IMG/VR virus record: IMGVR_UViG_3300009443_000031
Coordinates: 1 to 26,677 of that record
Reading direction: 5' to 3' (one strand)
DNA length: 26,677 nucleotides
Source of the DNA: a virus
Below are positions 1-8,860 of this stretch, piece by piece. A program made the position numbers and the translations under genes. Numbering within the stretch: the stretch's first letter is position 1; every line of letters begins with the position of its first letter. Below the pieces are notes generated by a model, which saw only the letters and a program-made list of their open reading frames with translations, did no database searches and had not been told where the DNA came from.

Positions 1-1451
1 CCCTGCAAAACGTATCAGCTGAAAATACAACGTTTACTATGCCTGCAGAAAATGTTGTAATACAGGCCGCTTATAAACTAAAAGAGTTTACGGTAACCAT
101 AACGAATGATGGAAATGGCTCTGCGTCATCGTTGGGTGCGATTGCGGTAAATCGAACTATCACTCTGACTAGTACTCCTTATGCGGGGTATCAAATTAAA
201 GAGTGGGAGGTTGTTTCTCCGGTAGGCCTTAATATTGTAAATAATGCGACATTCACTATGCCTGCAGAAGATGTTGAAATAAAAGCGGTTTTTGAAGCGA
301 AGCCAGCTTATTCATCAGAATTGGGAGCCCCTACTGCTCGTATAGTAGGCACTGACGTGTCCTTGAGTCAAGATGGAAAAATTAGGGCCGTAATAAAAGG
401 GAGTAAACCTATTGTTCAAAATTATAATACTACAAATAATACATGGGAAGATGAATGGGCGCCAACAACCATAACCGCGTATAAAGTTTCCTTATCTGCA
501 GATGGGACAATACTGGCTGTTGGTTATAATAACTTTGATGATAAAAAGGGTAAAGTTGTTGTCTATGAAAATGATAATGGAAATTGGCAACAAAAAGGGT
601 CGCAACTTACTGGAGAAAAAGGAGAATGGGTAGGAAATAGCTCGAGCGTTCAAAATTATCAATTTCAAGGAGATCGTTTTGGTAATAGTTTAGCGTTGAG
701 TAACGACGGACTCACTATGATTGTGGGATCTTATTCGGCTGCAGGCTCATTCTTTCATAGAAGCACAGAATACTTCTTTGATCGGGGAGGGAGAGTTCAA
801 GTCTATCAGTTTGCTAATGGAAACTGGAGCCAATTAGGTGCAGATTTTACGGGAGAGAGTCTGTATTTAGGGTATGGTGACGAGGTGAGAATAAGCGGAA
901 ATGGCTTGGTTGTAGCCTTCACTAATTATTATTGGAGCAACGATCATGATGGGAATAAATTACATGTATATGAGTGGGCCTCGAACACATGGGTAGAAAG
1001 AACAGGTGTGAGCGCTTTTAATAACTTCAATCAAATGGGATCGCCATTTGATTTCTCTATAAACAGTAATGGATCTGTGCTTTCTGCGGGGAGGTATAGT
1101 TCTTTTGGTGGCGACGGATCTGTAATAATATATAGATACGCAAATAGTTCTTACTCCAGTGAGATTATATCGGCGGAGAGTACTAATAATATGGTTTTTG
1201 GGTACAAGGTAGATTTAGATGATTCAGGTAATTATTGCGTTATATCTGAAAATTATTCGAATATTTCCGACTCGGGTAACGAGCATATTTACGTTTACCA
1301 TTATAGTGGTGGCCAGTGGAGCAATATAGGCAAAGTGTCGGGAGGAGCAATTTCATCATGGGGAAGCACAGAGACAACTAAGGTCGTACTAAGCGGAAAT
1401 AAAAATGTAGTTGCTGCAATTGTAGGAGGAAAAGTAGTCCACTTTCTTTGA
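1..1451 (+). CDS. Adhesin-like structural protein with InlB-type repeats and FG-GAP-like repeats (5' end missing)
   Basis: The reading frame (frame 3) is open to the left edge, so the N-terminus is missing; the first ATG at 39 lies inside a repeat and is not a real start. The visible part starts with one partial and one complete copy of a roughly 73-residue beta-rich repeat ending in TFTMPAE, resembling divergent InlB B-repeats found in surface proteins. From about base 330 onward the protein has several repeats of the type 'FGNSLALSNDGLTMIVGS' alternating with 'VYQFANGNWSQLG', the look of FG-GAP/integrin-alpha-like beta-propeller blades. No transmembrane segment is visible and the protein ends in a short hydrophobic strand. 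Its position just upstream of tail genes on the same strand suggests a virion-associated adhesin or fibre, but that role is inferred from context. A 46-base AT-rich gap separates it from the next gene. Confidence 0.6.
   Translation, partial: LQNVSAENTTFTMPAENVVIQAAYKLKEFTVTITNDGNGSASSLGAIAVNRTITLTSTPYAGYQIKEWEVVSPVGLNIVNNATFTMPAEDVEIKAVFEAKPAYSSELGAPTARIVGTDVSLSQDGKIRAVIKGSKPIVQNYNTTNNTWEDEWAPTTITAYKVSLSADGTILAVGYNNFDDKKGKVVVYENDNGNWQQKGSQLTGEKGEWVGNSSSVQNYQFQGDRFGNSLALSNDGLTMIVGSYSAAGSFFHRSTEYFFDRGGRVQVYQFANGNWSQLGADFTGESLYLGYGDEVRISGNGLVVAFTNYYWSNDHDGNKLHVYEWASNTWVERTGVSAFNNFNQMGSPFDFSINSNGSVLSAGRYSSFGGDGSVIIYRYANSSYSSEIISAESTNNMVFGYKVDLDDSGNYCVISENYSNISDSGNEHIYVYHYSGGQWSNIGKVSGGAISSWGSTETTKVVLSGNKNVVAAIVGGKVVHFL
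3..299 (+). repeat. Tandem InlB-like protein repeat
   Basis: Two adjacent copies of the same protein repeat are encoded here, the first cut by the window edge. The 15-base string ACTATGCCTGCAGAA occurs at both 36-50 and 255-269, a spacing of 219 bases or exactly 73 codons. The flanking residues correspond (ENTTFTMPAENVVIQAAY against NNATFTMPAEDVEIKAVF). More copies may lie upstream. Confidence 0.7.
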
Positions 1452-1461
1452 GTCCAAAAAC

Positions 1462-1492
1462 TATAAAATAACATTTTTTCTTTTAATATAAT
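1462..1492 (+). promoter_or_regulatory. AT-rich gap with TATAAT-like element, possible promoter
   Basis: The 46-base gap before the gene at 1498 contains TATAAAATA at 1462-1470, close to the T4-type late promoter TATAAATA, and TATAAT at 1487-1492, five bases before the ATG. No good -35 hexamer lies at the right distance from TATAAT and there is no Shine-Dalgarno sequence. Use as a late promoter is only a possibility; AT-rich DNA produces such strings by chance. Confidence 0.2.
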
Positions 1493-1497
1493 AATAC

Positions 1498-2697
1498 ATG
1501 AGCAAGCCTTTTTACAGATACGAAGATGTTCCAGTGTTGCTAGCGACCAAAGGTAGTGAGCCAATTATGGTTTTTGCTAGTTCTGCTGGACTTTCTGCGA
1601 GCCAACCGATAGAGGCTAAAAAATTCCTAGAAGACCATAATATATCTTTTGCATTACAGACTGGGGATGTGCATTTTACAGGAGCTTATGAATCTGGCTT
1701 TTTGATGGGCCCAAGAAATGGCCCAGGCGTAAAAATGCCTGAATCGGTTGAGACTATACCAAGTGGTTACAAGATAGCGTATCCAGGAGGACAATCTTTA
1801 TATTTAACCGAAGATTTATCTGCTGGAGATTACTATATTAAGGTGAGGTCTACCGGTGATACATTATTGGATTATGATAGGGATATAGAATACGGAGAAG
1901 TCGATGTTTTGAGGAATTATGCGGCATCAAATGTTGTAAGGGGTGTGTTGAATATTTCCTACTATATGAACACTGGGAATCTTCATACGTTTGCAAACTT
2001 GACTGGATTATTGGATCCAAATATTTACCCACAAATTAATGAAGAGAAAATTACAGGATCATTTGGTGATTATATTTTTGAAGACGCATACTTGAGGGAG
2101 TTGAATTTTTCGGCACAACCTTTTCAACCAATAGAGTCGAGACTAAGCATAGATATATATGGAAAAATGGAATACCGTGAGGGGTTGTCGCAGTCAATAC
2201 TTGACGATTATGGATGCTTGAAAGAGAATCAATTTAGCATACCTCACGCAGTCAATACTAAGCTTGTTGGTGCGTCCGGAATTGGCATAAATTACCCGCT
2301 TAATTTTGATTATACTATATCGTCACAAAGATCCCCAGAGGTGCCGGTCCCATTAAGCGGTAAAATTAGCGAAGATGGAGAGGTGCCAGTTCGGGTCACG
2401 AAAGATAACATAGATATCACTATAAAAATTCAAGGAGAGAAGCTTGATCCATTTCTAAAAATATCAGGACAAAGAGCTAACGTCACAGTTGAGCTTTCTG
2501 ATATTGGATTCAATAAGGAATTCACGGACAATAACGAAGGGTTGATGAATAAATTTTCTCTAGCCGGAAGTTTGATTTATCCTGATATGCCATCTCAAAA
2601 GCTAAGGGATTACGGGGTTGTAGAGGAAGATAATTTAAGCGTTTCAGAGGGTGGCTTTTTAAAGGGCACTGCAACAATAAAGCAGTCTTACAGGTAA
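1498..2697 (+). CDS. Probable tail structural protein, function not recognised
   Basis: A 399-residue protein I cannot place in a family with certainty. It has no signal peptide or membrane segment and is rich in predicted beta strands. A central stretch (about residues 175-225) containing ITGSFGDYIFEDAYL and then FSAQPFQPIESRLSIDIYG has the alternating pattern of beta-sandwich tail proteins such as tail tube or adaptor subunits. The start at 1498 is the first ATG after the gap and has no Shine-Dalgarno sequence. The stop codon overlaps the next start as TAATG, so translation is probably coupled to the giant tail protein that follows. Location at the head of the tail-tip cassette supports a virion role. 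It could instead be a minor decoration protein. Confidence 0.5.
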   Translation: MSKPFYRYEDVPVLLATKGSEPIMVFASSAGLSASQPIEAKKFLEDHNISFALQTGDVHFTGAYESGFLMGPRNGPGVKMPESVETIPSGYKIAYPGGQSLYLTEDLSAGDYYIKVRSTGDTLLDYDRDIEYGEVDVLRNYAASNVVRGVLNISYYMNTGNLHTFANLTGLLDPNIYPQINEEKITGSFGDYIFEDAYLRELNFSAQPFQPIESRLSIDIYGKMEYREGLSQSILDDYGCLKENQFSIPHAVNTKLVGASGIGINYPLNFDYTISSQRSPEVPVPLSGKISEDGEVPVRVTKDNIDITIKIQGEKLDPFLKISGQRANVTVELSDIGFNKEFTDNNEGLMNKFSLAGSLIYPDMPSQKLRDYGVVEEDNLSVSEGGFLKGTATIKQSYR

Positions 2698-5600
2698 TGG
2701 ATATACCAGCTTCATTATGGAATACTGGAAGGCGGTATAAGAAAGACGATATAGTTCAAATCGCAAACTTGGCCCTTCCTGGTGATGAATATAGGGACAA
2801 GGATGGAGATCTAGTTCAACCTATCACTACTAATGATTATCTTCAATTACAAACAGATAAAGAGTACGTAATATCTGCAGATGTCTTGAGCGAGGTAGAT
2901 GTAATAGATAGCCAAGAAGTTACCATAGGTACATATTTTAATATCAACAAAAACCTGAATTACTCGATAGGATGTATGGTTAAGAAATTAACCGAATCGT
3001 CTTCAACCATAGATGACCAGAAAACATATATTACTCAACCATCTGAGGGAGTTGTTGATTTGGATAGTTCTATAGGCGTAGGAATAGGTGTTAAATTCCT
3101 AGACAGTCTTGGAGAGAAAATAAAAGTTTCAAATCTTAGGGATAATCACAGGTTAATGGCTGGTAGCGAGCTTAATGATAGTGAGTATTATAACGTATTG
3201 TTAGATATAGAGGCAAGTTCAATACCTGATGGTGCGGTTGGCGCATATTTATTTGTATTTGTGTACGGTATGAGGTCTGGTGGTTTTATGTTCAAGAAGC
3301 CTTTTGCATCTAATTTGGGTAGGTTTTTTTATTGCATTGAGGATCATGATTCTGGTTTTGGGAAAGAGCCAAATTCAGAAGTAGGTTCAAGGTATTGGAC
3401 TCAAGATTTTGTATGGAGACCTTCTTATGGGTCAAAGTCAGATTTTGTAGCTATAAATGATGAGTTAAAGATGGGAGAGGGTAAGAATTATGTAACTAGC
3501 ATGGCCATAAATTCTTTACCAATGGAATTGACTTTGAACTTTAATAATAGAACAGATTCTGAAACTAAAGCCATAGTTCATTTTTTACAAGAAAAGTCAT
3601 TTGCTTATAATTCAATTTTTAGTTTAGATTATAAAGGTAATAGATTATTGTCAAGCGATGTAGCTTCTTTTAATTTTAAATATAGTTACCCCTATAAGGA
3701 TGATTTAAAGTATACTTGTACTGAATTTGATCATTCGATAGTTTATAGAAATAAAAACAATATCAAGGCTAAATTCGTATGCAATACTGAGAGCACTTTG
3801 GCTAGCTTCGAGAGTCACGCTGGATACAACAAAAGAGTTGACGCTTTGATACCTATATTTATAGACGAAGTAACTCACTTTAAAAAAGGAGAGCAAATAA
3901 GCTTAAATACATTCACTCTCGAGGGGGACGATGGAGCAAAGAAAATAGAGCCAAGTAATATATTAAGAGTAAAAAGATACGACGAACCGGGAGAACTTAC
4001 AAAAGGTTTAATAATATGTAAAGAGCCAGAAAAGTTCGAGGAAGGGGATTGTGTTTTTGTAAAAGTAAAAGATCCAGAAAACTCTATATACAATGTAGGG
4101 AAAACAAAAATATATAAAAAAATATCTCAAACTGAATTTGTTTTTCACCCGTTATTGGAAGAGGGGTCATATGAAGACGTGGTAAATTTAAGGGCTACAT
4201 CTTCGGCTGGAGAAAATACTTCAGCGCAATGGTTCGATGAGGATGTCAGTAACCAATTGAAGATAAGAGAAGAAGATATTGTTTTTGATAATGTATCAAT
4301 AGTCAGAATGGCTGTGTGCCCTGAGGATTGTGCAGACAGTAAGGTTTTGATGCCAGAGGGAGTGTCTATTATACCTGCAACTAGCGAAGATCCGGCAACC
4401 GGAGAAAGCAGAAAGAGGCAAGTATATTTAAAAAACTACAGAAGGCTACAAATAGACTCAGAGATCACTGCGGAGACTCAAACTGTTAAGTTTACTCCTA
4501 TGGAGAATTTTACACTGGAAGCAAAGGATGACTTCTGGCTGCTTATTTCTGCTGTTCAAGGCAGGAGCAGCTTATACATAAAAGATCCAGACGAAATTCC
4601 AAAATACCCTTGGTTAGAAGTTAGAACCTTTGATCACAAGCCAAGTTTAAATTTCAACATAAATCACACTCCAGAAAATATACAAACAAGTTTCCTTAAA
4701 TACTACAATAAGAAATATAAGAAAGAATTAAATTCTAATCTATCTACATTTAATGTAGTTTTTGATAAAAGGAGCGATCAGGAGGCTGCCGAAATATTGC
4801 AGTTCCTTGAGAGTCATCTTGGGCACAAGAAATTTAGGTTTCAAATGCCTAGGCCATATTTAAAAGATACAAGCGCGACGACTTCTCCGAGTAGACCTTT
4901 CATTTCAACTTTTTATTGTCCTAGCTGGGGGCACGATATAGTTTACAAGAATAATCATAGTATTACGGCAACCTTCATAGAGTCCACAACCTCAATAGAA
5001 GAAGATTTACGTAATGTTTTTGGCATAGGCAGGGAAGAGCAGAAGCCTTGCTATGGAGCTGAGCTTTTTGACCCTGTTACTAAATTTGAATTATGCACCT
5101 TTTCTTCGATATTGCAGGCCACAAATGGAATTGGATTCCAGGTAGTAGAAGGTGAGAACGAGCAATTGATCGGAAAGCCTAAAGCTGTTGATTTAGTTTT
5201 TATAGTTGATACGACGGGCAGTATGACTAACCAGAGTATAGAGACGAATGGAGTCACTAAAACAAAGTATCAGGTATGTATAGATATACTTTTGAAAATG
5301 ATAACAGCTCACGATAGCTATATCATGCCTGGAACCGAATCATATAATGGTGAATTTAACACTCCAGCATTAAGCTTTGGTTCGAATAGTGGTGATGACA
5401 CTATACCTCCATGGCCAGCAGATAATGAAGTCTTGAATAGCTTGTTACCTAAACTTTACGATCCGCTAAAGGAATTGCGAGATTCTCTTGAAAATGAGGG
5501 TTATAATTTAGAAAACCTAGATAGATTTAAAATAAAAATAGACCAAAAAAGAGTAAATCTTGGTTTTATACTGATGGCAGATCCTAGGCAGGTGATACAG

Positions 5601-7484
5601 GACGTATCAGATTACCCTAATTCATTCGACAAGGTGCAGTCTTATAAAAGTATAAACGTAAAAGATCCACAAAGCGTACTAAAAGAAGATTCGCCTAGAG
5701 CAGTTAGTCAGGCTTTGGCTCAATTTTATAATAGTCCACGAGCTGAACATGTGACAGATAGAATAGTTATAATGCTAAGCGATGGAGTTTTTACTAGCGA
5801 TGATGCGGCTATGCCAGGAACTAATTACGATCAGTTTTATAGTCAATACACTCTTGACATGTGCGCTCAATTAAGAAAAGGTGGAGATTTGGCGGTTAGA
5901 AGACCATCTGACGAGGTGCTCAAGAAGTATGGATACGGAAGTCAGACGCCTTTTAATAAGCTAGAGAATTATAAAACAAAAGAAAAAGATGGGGGGGTAT
6001 CTCAATACAATAACCCAGACCTTGAAAAAGAAAACCCTGTCTGGTACAATGAAGAAATGCCGACGGTATTTATGTTTGCCAGAGTGGGTATACCTGGCCA
6101 ATTATCAACTTACGCTCCAAACTATGTTTATGATTATGATAAACCGGCGCCGTATTTAGAGCCACCAAGCAAGACTCCTCAATTCTTTTTTCCAATAACG
6201 CAGGCGGGCGACTTGAATGGCGAAGTAACTAGAATGATGGACCTAATAAAAATTGTAGAAATGCTCACCAATGATAATGGTTATCAAAACGTGTTCTCAA
6301 TAGTGTTATATAATTGCGGGCCTCATGATGTGCAACTTAAGAATACACTAGTAAACATAAAAGGCCAAGCTGGCCCGCTAAAATATACAACCGAAATCTT
6401 AAAGGAAGGAATACCTAAGGGTGGTAACGTTCGTGACTTAAGTTATACCCAACCATACCAAAGTAAAGCATTAATAAATCAAGGTTATGGTGGTCAATAT
6501 TATGGAGATCTAAATAATCAGGATTTATTTTCAGACGAATCAAGAGATTCAAATATATTGTGGTCTTCATTTAATACGAAGTACGAAGTATCTAGGGAAG
6601 GGTTTATTGAAAATATAAATGGAGGTTGGGCTGAGAATTCAACACTAAGTGAGGGAGTAAAGAATGTGGGTGTCGCTTTCAAGGGAATGCCTATAAGGGT
6701 ATTTAAGGCGGATTCAGGTTTGGAAATAACGGACTATAACATAGGCAATGTTCACGCTGGCAACCAATACAGAGGCGATTATTCACACTTGCCGGTGATT
6801 AAACCTGGGGAGAAACTTGATTTGTTTTTTGGAATAAAAACTAACAAGCTGAGCGATTTTTCTGAGAACGTGCAATTATTAATAAATTCAGACGATGGAA
6901 CGATGAGGCAGATGGACTGTTATGCTAATTATGAGTTCGACATACTCATTCCATCAAGCAAAGAGATTGTAGGTGATACCAAAACCGAAGACAAGGGTCC
7001 AAAGAATTGCCAGAGTGTATGGATGAATTCAAATCTTGTTATAGATCATCCAGAATATGGAAAAGTTTCTTTTGATAGCAGCCCTAAGTTGCCCATCGCC
7101 CCAACATACAACCCTTGGGCTTTAAGGAATTTCGCAGACAAGCCGCCGACATCAGGGGGTAATTCTTTCAAGATGTGCAACATAGCTTCAGCTCAAACAT
7201 ATACATTTTCTCAACCAATAAGAAATCCTCTTTTGGCTGTTTATAGTTTGGGGAACCCTGGTTTAAGCGTGACCATAAAAACAAGTACCAAAGTTATCGA
7301 TTATTCGGGAGGAGCAAAATCAGCTGACCATTCTACTATAGTTGTTGATACAGACTTTAGCTTCAAGGGGCCAGAGGCTTTTGGAGTCCTTCAGTTTCCA
7401 GGAGAACATACAAGTATAACTTTAACGCCAAACACCGCTGAGTGTTACTATAGTCTCGTATGGGGGTTGCAATATTGCCCATGA
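2697..7484 (+). CDS. Giant tail protein: two gpM-like domains plus von Willebrand A domain
   Basis: A 1595-residue protein with a mosaic architecture. About residues 237-364 and 645-765 each show the pattern of the lambda minor tail protein M family: a beta-strand block, 'NRTDSETKAIVHFLQ' or 'KRSDQEAAEILQFLE', then an aromatic 'SIVYRNKNNIKAKF' or 'DIVYKNNHSITATF' ending. About residues 825-1210 form a von Willebrand A domain with the metal-site motif DTTGS (838-842), a serine in DSPRAVSQAL at the expected middle position, and LSDG with D1029. The last 100 residues are a beta-sandwich-like segment. In lambda, gpM joins the tail tip before gpL; here the order relative to gpL is kept but two extra genes intervene. 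The start shares its A with the preceding stop (TAATG), which supports it. The VWA domain probably mediates metal-dependent protein or surface contacts; that is inference. Confidence 0.7.
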   Translation: MDIPASLWNTGRRYKKDDIVQIANLALPGDEYRDKDGDLVQPITTNDYLQLQTDKEYVISADVLSEVDVIDSQEVTIGTYFNINKNLNYSIGCMVKKLTESSSTIDDQKTYITQPSEGVVDLDSSIGVGIGVKFLDSLGEKIKVSNLRDNHRLMAGSELNDSEYYNVLLDIEASSIPDGAVGAYLFVFVYGMRSGGFMFKKPFASNLGRFFYCIEDHDSGFGKEPNSEVGSRYWTQDFVWRPSYGSKSDFVAINDELKMGEGKNYVTSMAINSLPMELTLNFNNRTDSETKAIVHFLQEKSFAYNSIFSLDYKGNRLLSSDVASFNFKYSYPYKDDLKYTCTEFDHSIVYRNKNNIKAKFVCNTESTLASFESHAGYNKRVDALIPIFIDEVTHFKKGEQISLNTFTLEGDDGAKKIEPSNILRVKRYDEPGELTKGLIICKEPEKFEEGDCVFVKVKDPENSIYNVGKTKIYKKISQTEFVFHPLLEEGSYEDVVNLRATSSAGENTSAQWFDEDVSNQLKIREEDIVFDNVSIVRMAVCPEDCADSKVLMPEGVSIIPATSEDPATGESRKRQVYLKNYRRLQIDSEITAETQTVKFTPMENFTLEAKDDFWLLISAVQGRSSLYIKDPDEIPKYPWLEVRTFDHKPSLNFNINHTPENIQTSFLKYYNKKYKKELNSNLSTFNVVFDKRSDQEAAEILQFLESHLGHKKFRFQMPRPYLKDTSATTSPSRPFISTFYCPSWGHDIVYKNNHSITATFIESTTSIEEDLRNVFGIGREEQKPCYGAELFDPVTKFELCTFSSILQATNGIGFQVVEGENEQLIGKPKAVDLVFIVDTTGSMTNQSIETNGVTKTKYQVCIDILLKMITAHDSYIMPGTESYNGEFNTPALSFGSNSGDDTIPPWPADNEVLNSLLPKLYDPLKELRDSLENEGYNLENLDRFKIKIDQKRVNLGFILMADPRQVIQDVSDYPNSFDKVQSYKSINVKDPQSVLKEDSPRAVSQALAQFYNSPRAEHVTDRIVIMLSDGVFTSDDAAMPGTNYDQFYSQYTLDMCAQLRKGGDLAVRRPSDEVLKKYGYGSQTPFNKLENYKTKEKDGGVSQYNNPDLEKENPVWYNEEMPTVFMFARVGIPGQLSTYAPNYVYDYDKPAPYLEPPSKTPQFFFPITQAGDLNGEVTRMMDLIKIVEMLTNDNGYQNVFSIVLYNCGPHDVQLKNTLVNIKGQAGPLKYTTEILKEGIPKGGNVRDLSYTQPYQSKALINQGYGGQYYGDLNNQDLFSDESRDSNILWSSFNTKYEVSREGFIENINGGWAENSTLSEGVKNVGVAFKGMPIRVFKADSGLEITDYNIGNVHAGNQYRGDYSHLPVIKPGEKLDLFFGIKTNKLSDFSENVQLLINSDDGTMRQMDCYANYEFDILIPSSKEIVGDTKTEDKGPKNCQSVWMNSNLVIDHPEYGKVSFDSSPKLPIAPTYNPWALRNFADKPPTSGGNSFKMCNIASAQTYTFSQPIRNPLLAVYSLGNPGLSVTIKTSTKVIDYSGGAKSADHSTIVVDTDFSFKGPEAFGVLQFPGEHTSITLTPNTAECYYSLVWGLQYCP

Positions 7485-8860
7485 GTTTTATAACTGAACA
7501 ATCTGGGGTATGTCTCTCTCCTTCCGGTGGAACTGTCTATGCTGCATGCAATTGGTTTATCGATGAATATGGGCAGCGGTATTTGAATACGGAGGAGAGC
7601 AAGAGAATACTTCCAGAAGGGAATTGTTTACCGATTACTAATTTTGATTGTGACTCTAGTAGGAAAACGGTTGATAGTGGTAAGTTTGTATCAATTGTAA
7701 ATACGTGCAGCTTGCCAATAACTATTACTGGTTTTAGAAATTCAGACCCCGAAAGGTTTTCTATATTGAGGTACCCTGAATATGCCGGATTTTCTGAATA
7801 CACAACGGGGAACACTGAAGAATTACCTTTTACTGTTGAGCCCTTTCAGAGAAAAGTGGTTAATGCATTTTTTCATCCATTAATATCTGAACTTACAAGT
7901 GGGACTCCTGGAAAGTTAGAGAATAGAAATGGAGATAAATTTAGAGCAAAAATAGATATTCTTCCTGGATTCGAAGTCTTGAACTGTCAGAAGGAAAACT
8001 TTGTTTCTGTGCTTTGGTGGGATGGATCATGTGGCGGAGGTGGAGATAACTTAATACTAATGGATCAACCAATCGAGAGTTCTGGCCAATGGTTTGAGCC
8101 ATCAGGGTTAGATTCATATATAGTAAGGACTGGAATATATTACCCAGAACAAGAAGCCGCTCAATATTTTGATCATACAGGACAAGACGTAACATTAACG
8201 GAAGACTATGAGCTTCCATCAAACTATTGTTCCGCATCGTTTAAGCTTGAAGCTGAGTTTTTGTGCGAAGCCGTTGATAGGAAATTTTTAAACAATGATG
8301 ACAACTTCATAGAGCCAGACTTGTCGATAATCAAAAAAATACAAAACCAATACTCATTAAGTAAGAAAAAAACGATAGAGCTAAATATAGCAAACAATAC
8401 CTCTGTGCAGAATATTTTTACAGGACTTAGGGATTGCTCTGTGGCTTACGCTTCAATGCTGAACAACATGAATCCAATTTGGCACGAAGCTTATGGAGAT
8501 GTTGGGATATCTGGATCTCTTGGCGCTTTTCATTCTTTGGTTGATGGGCTAATCAGAGCGGGGCAAGACGGTGATATTAATAATTTAATTATGTCAACTT
8601 TACCTCCAACGAATATAAATTATGGTGACGCCGAGATTCAAGTATCTTACACGAGTAATAATACAGGACAAGTGGAACTAGATGGATACCTATGGACAGG
8701 CATGGTCATAGAGAATAAGTCGGTGAAAAATGCTGGAGACTTGACAAATCAAGCGGTGTTTTTTAATGCCCAGGTAATTTCGGGACCTCAAGAAGATGTC
8801 AGAATGTTTATAGTTGATAGCGGCGATTTTAATCTATACCCAATGAAAGAAAAAATATGA
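7481..8860 (+). CDS. Unrecognised tail-region protein with ASH-like beta domain
   Basis: The open frame allows a start at 7460, but the ATG at 7481 overlaps the previous stop as ATGA, the arrangement used throughout this window, so 7481 is preferred (459 residues). An N-terminal segment around 'VNTCSLPITITGFRNSD' followed by 'PFTVEPFQRKVVNAFFHP' resembles the short immunoglobulin-like ASH/HYDIN fold. Several cysteines occur in the first half, including CDSSRK, NTC, and CEAVD further on; disulphides or metal binding are possible. The C-terminal half shows beta-rich patterns and no catalytic motif I recognise. Its place between the gpM-like and gpL-like genes and its translational coupling on both sides argue for a distal-tail component. 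There is no equivalent gene in the lambda tail-tip order. Confidence 0.5.
   Translation: MSFITEQSGVCLSPSGGTVYAACNWFIDEYGQRYLNTEESKRILPEGNCLPITNFDCDSSRKTVDSGKFVSIVNTCSLPITITGFRNSDPERFSILRYPEYAGFSEYTTGNTEELPFTVEPFQRKVVNAFFHPLISELTSGTPGKLENRNGDKFRAKIDILPGFEVLNCQKENFVSVLWWDGSCGGGGDNLILMDQPIESSGQWFEPSGLDSYIVRTGIYYPEQEAAQYFDHTGQDVTLTEDYELPSNYCSASFKLEAEFLCEAVDRKFLNNDDNFIEPDLSIIKKIQNQYSLSKKKTIELNIANNTSVQNIFTGLRDCSVAYASMLNNMNPIWHEAYGDVGISGSLGAFHSLVDGLIRAGQDGDINNLIMSTLPPTNINYGDAEIQVSYTSNNTGQVELDGYLWTGMVIENKSVKNAGDLTNQAVFFNAQVISGPQEDVRMFIVDSGDFNLYPMKEKI

Noticed and set aside
7460-7480. Upstream ATG at 7460 as start of the ASH-like protein
   Set aside because: It would overlap the previous gene by 25 bases without a ribosome site, while 7481 forms the ATGA overlap used elsewhere.
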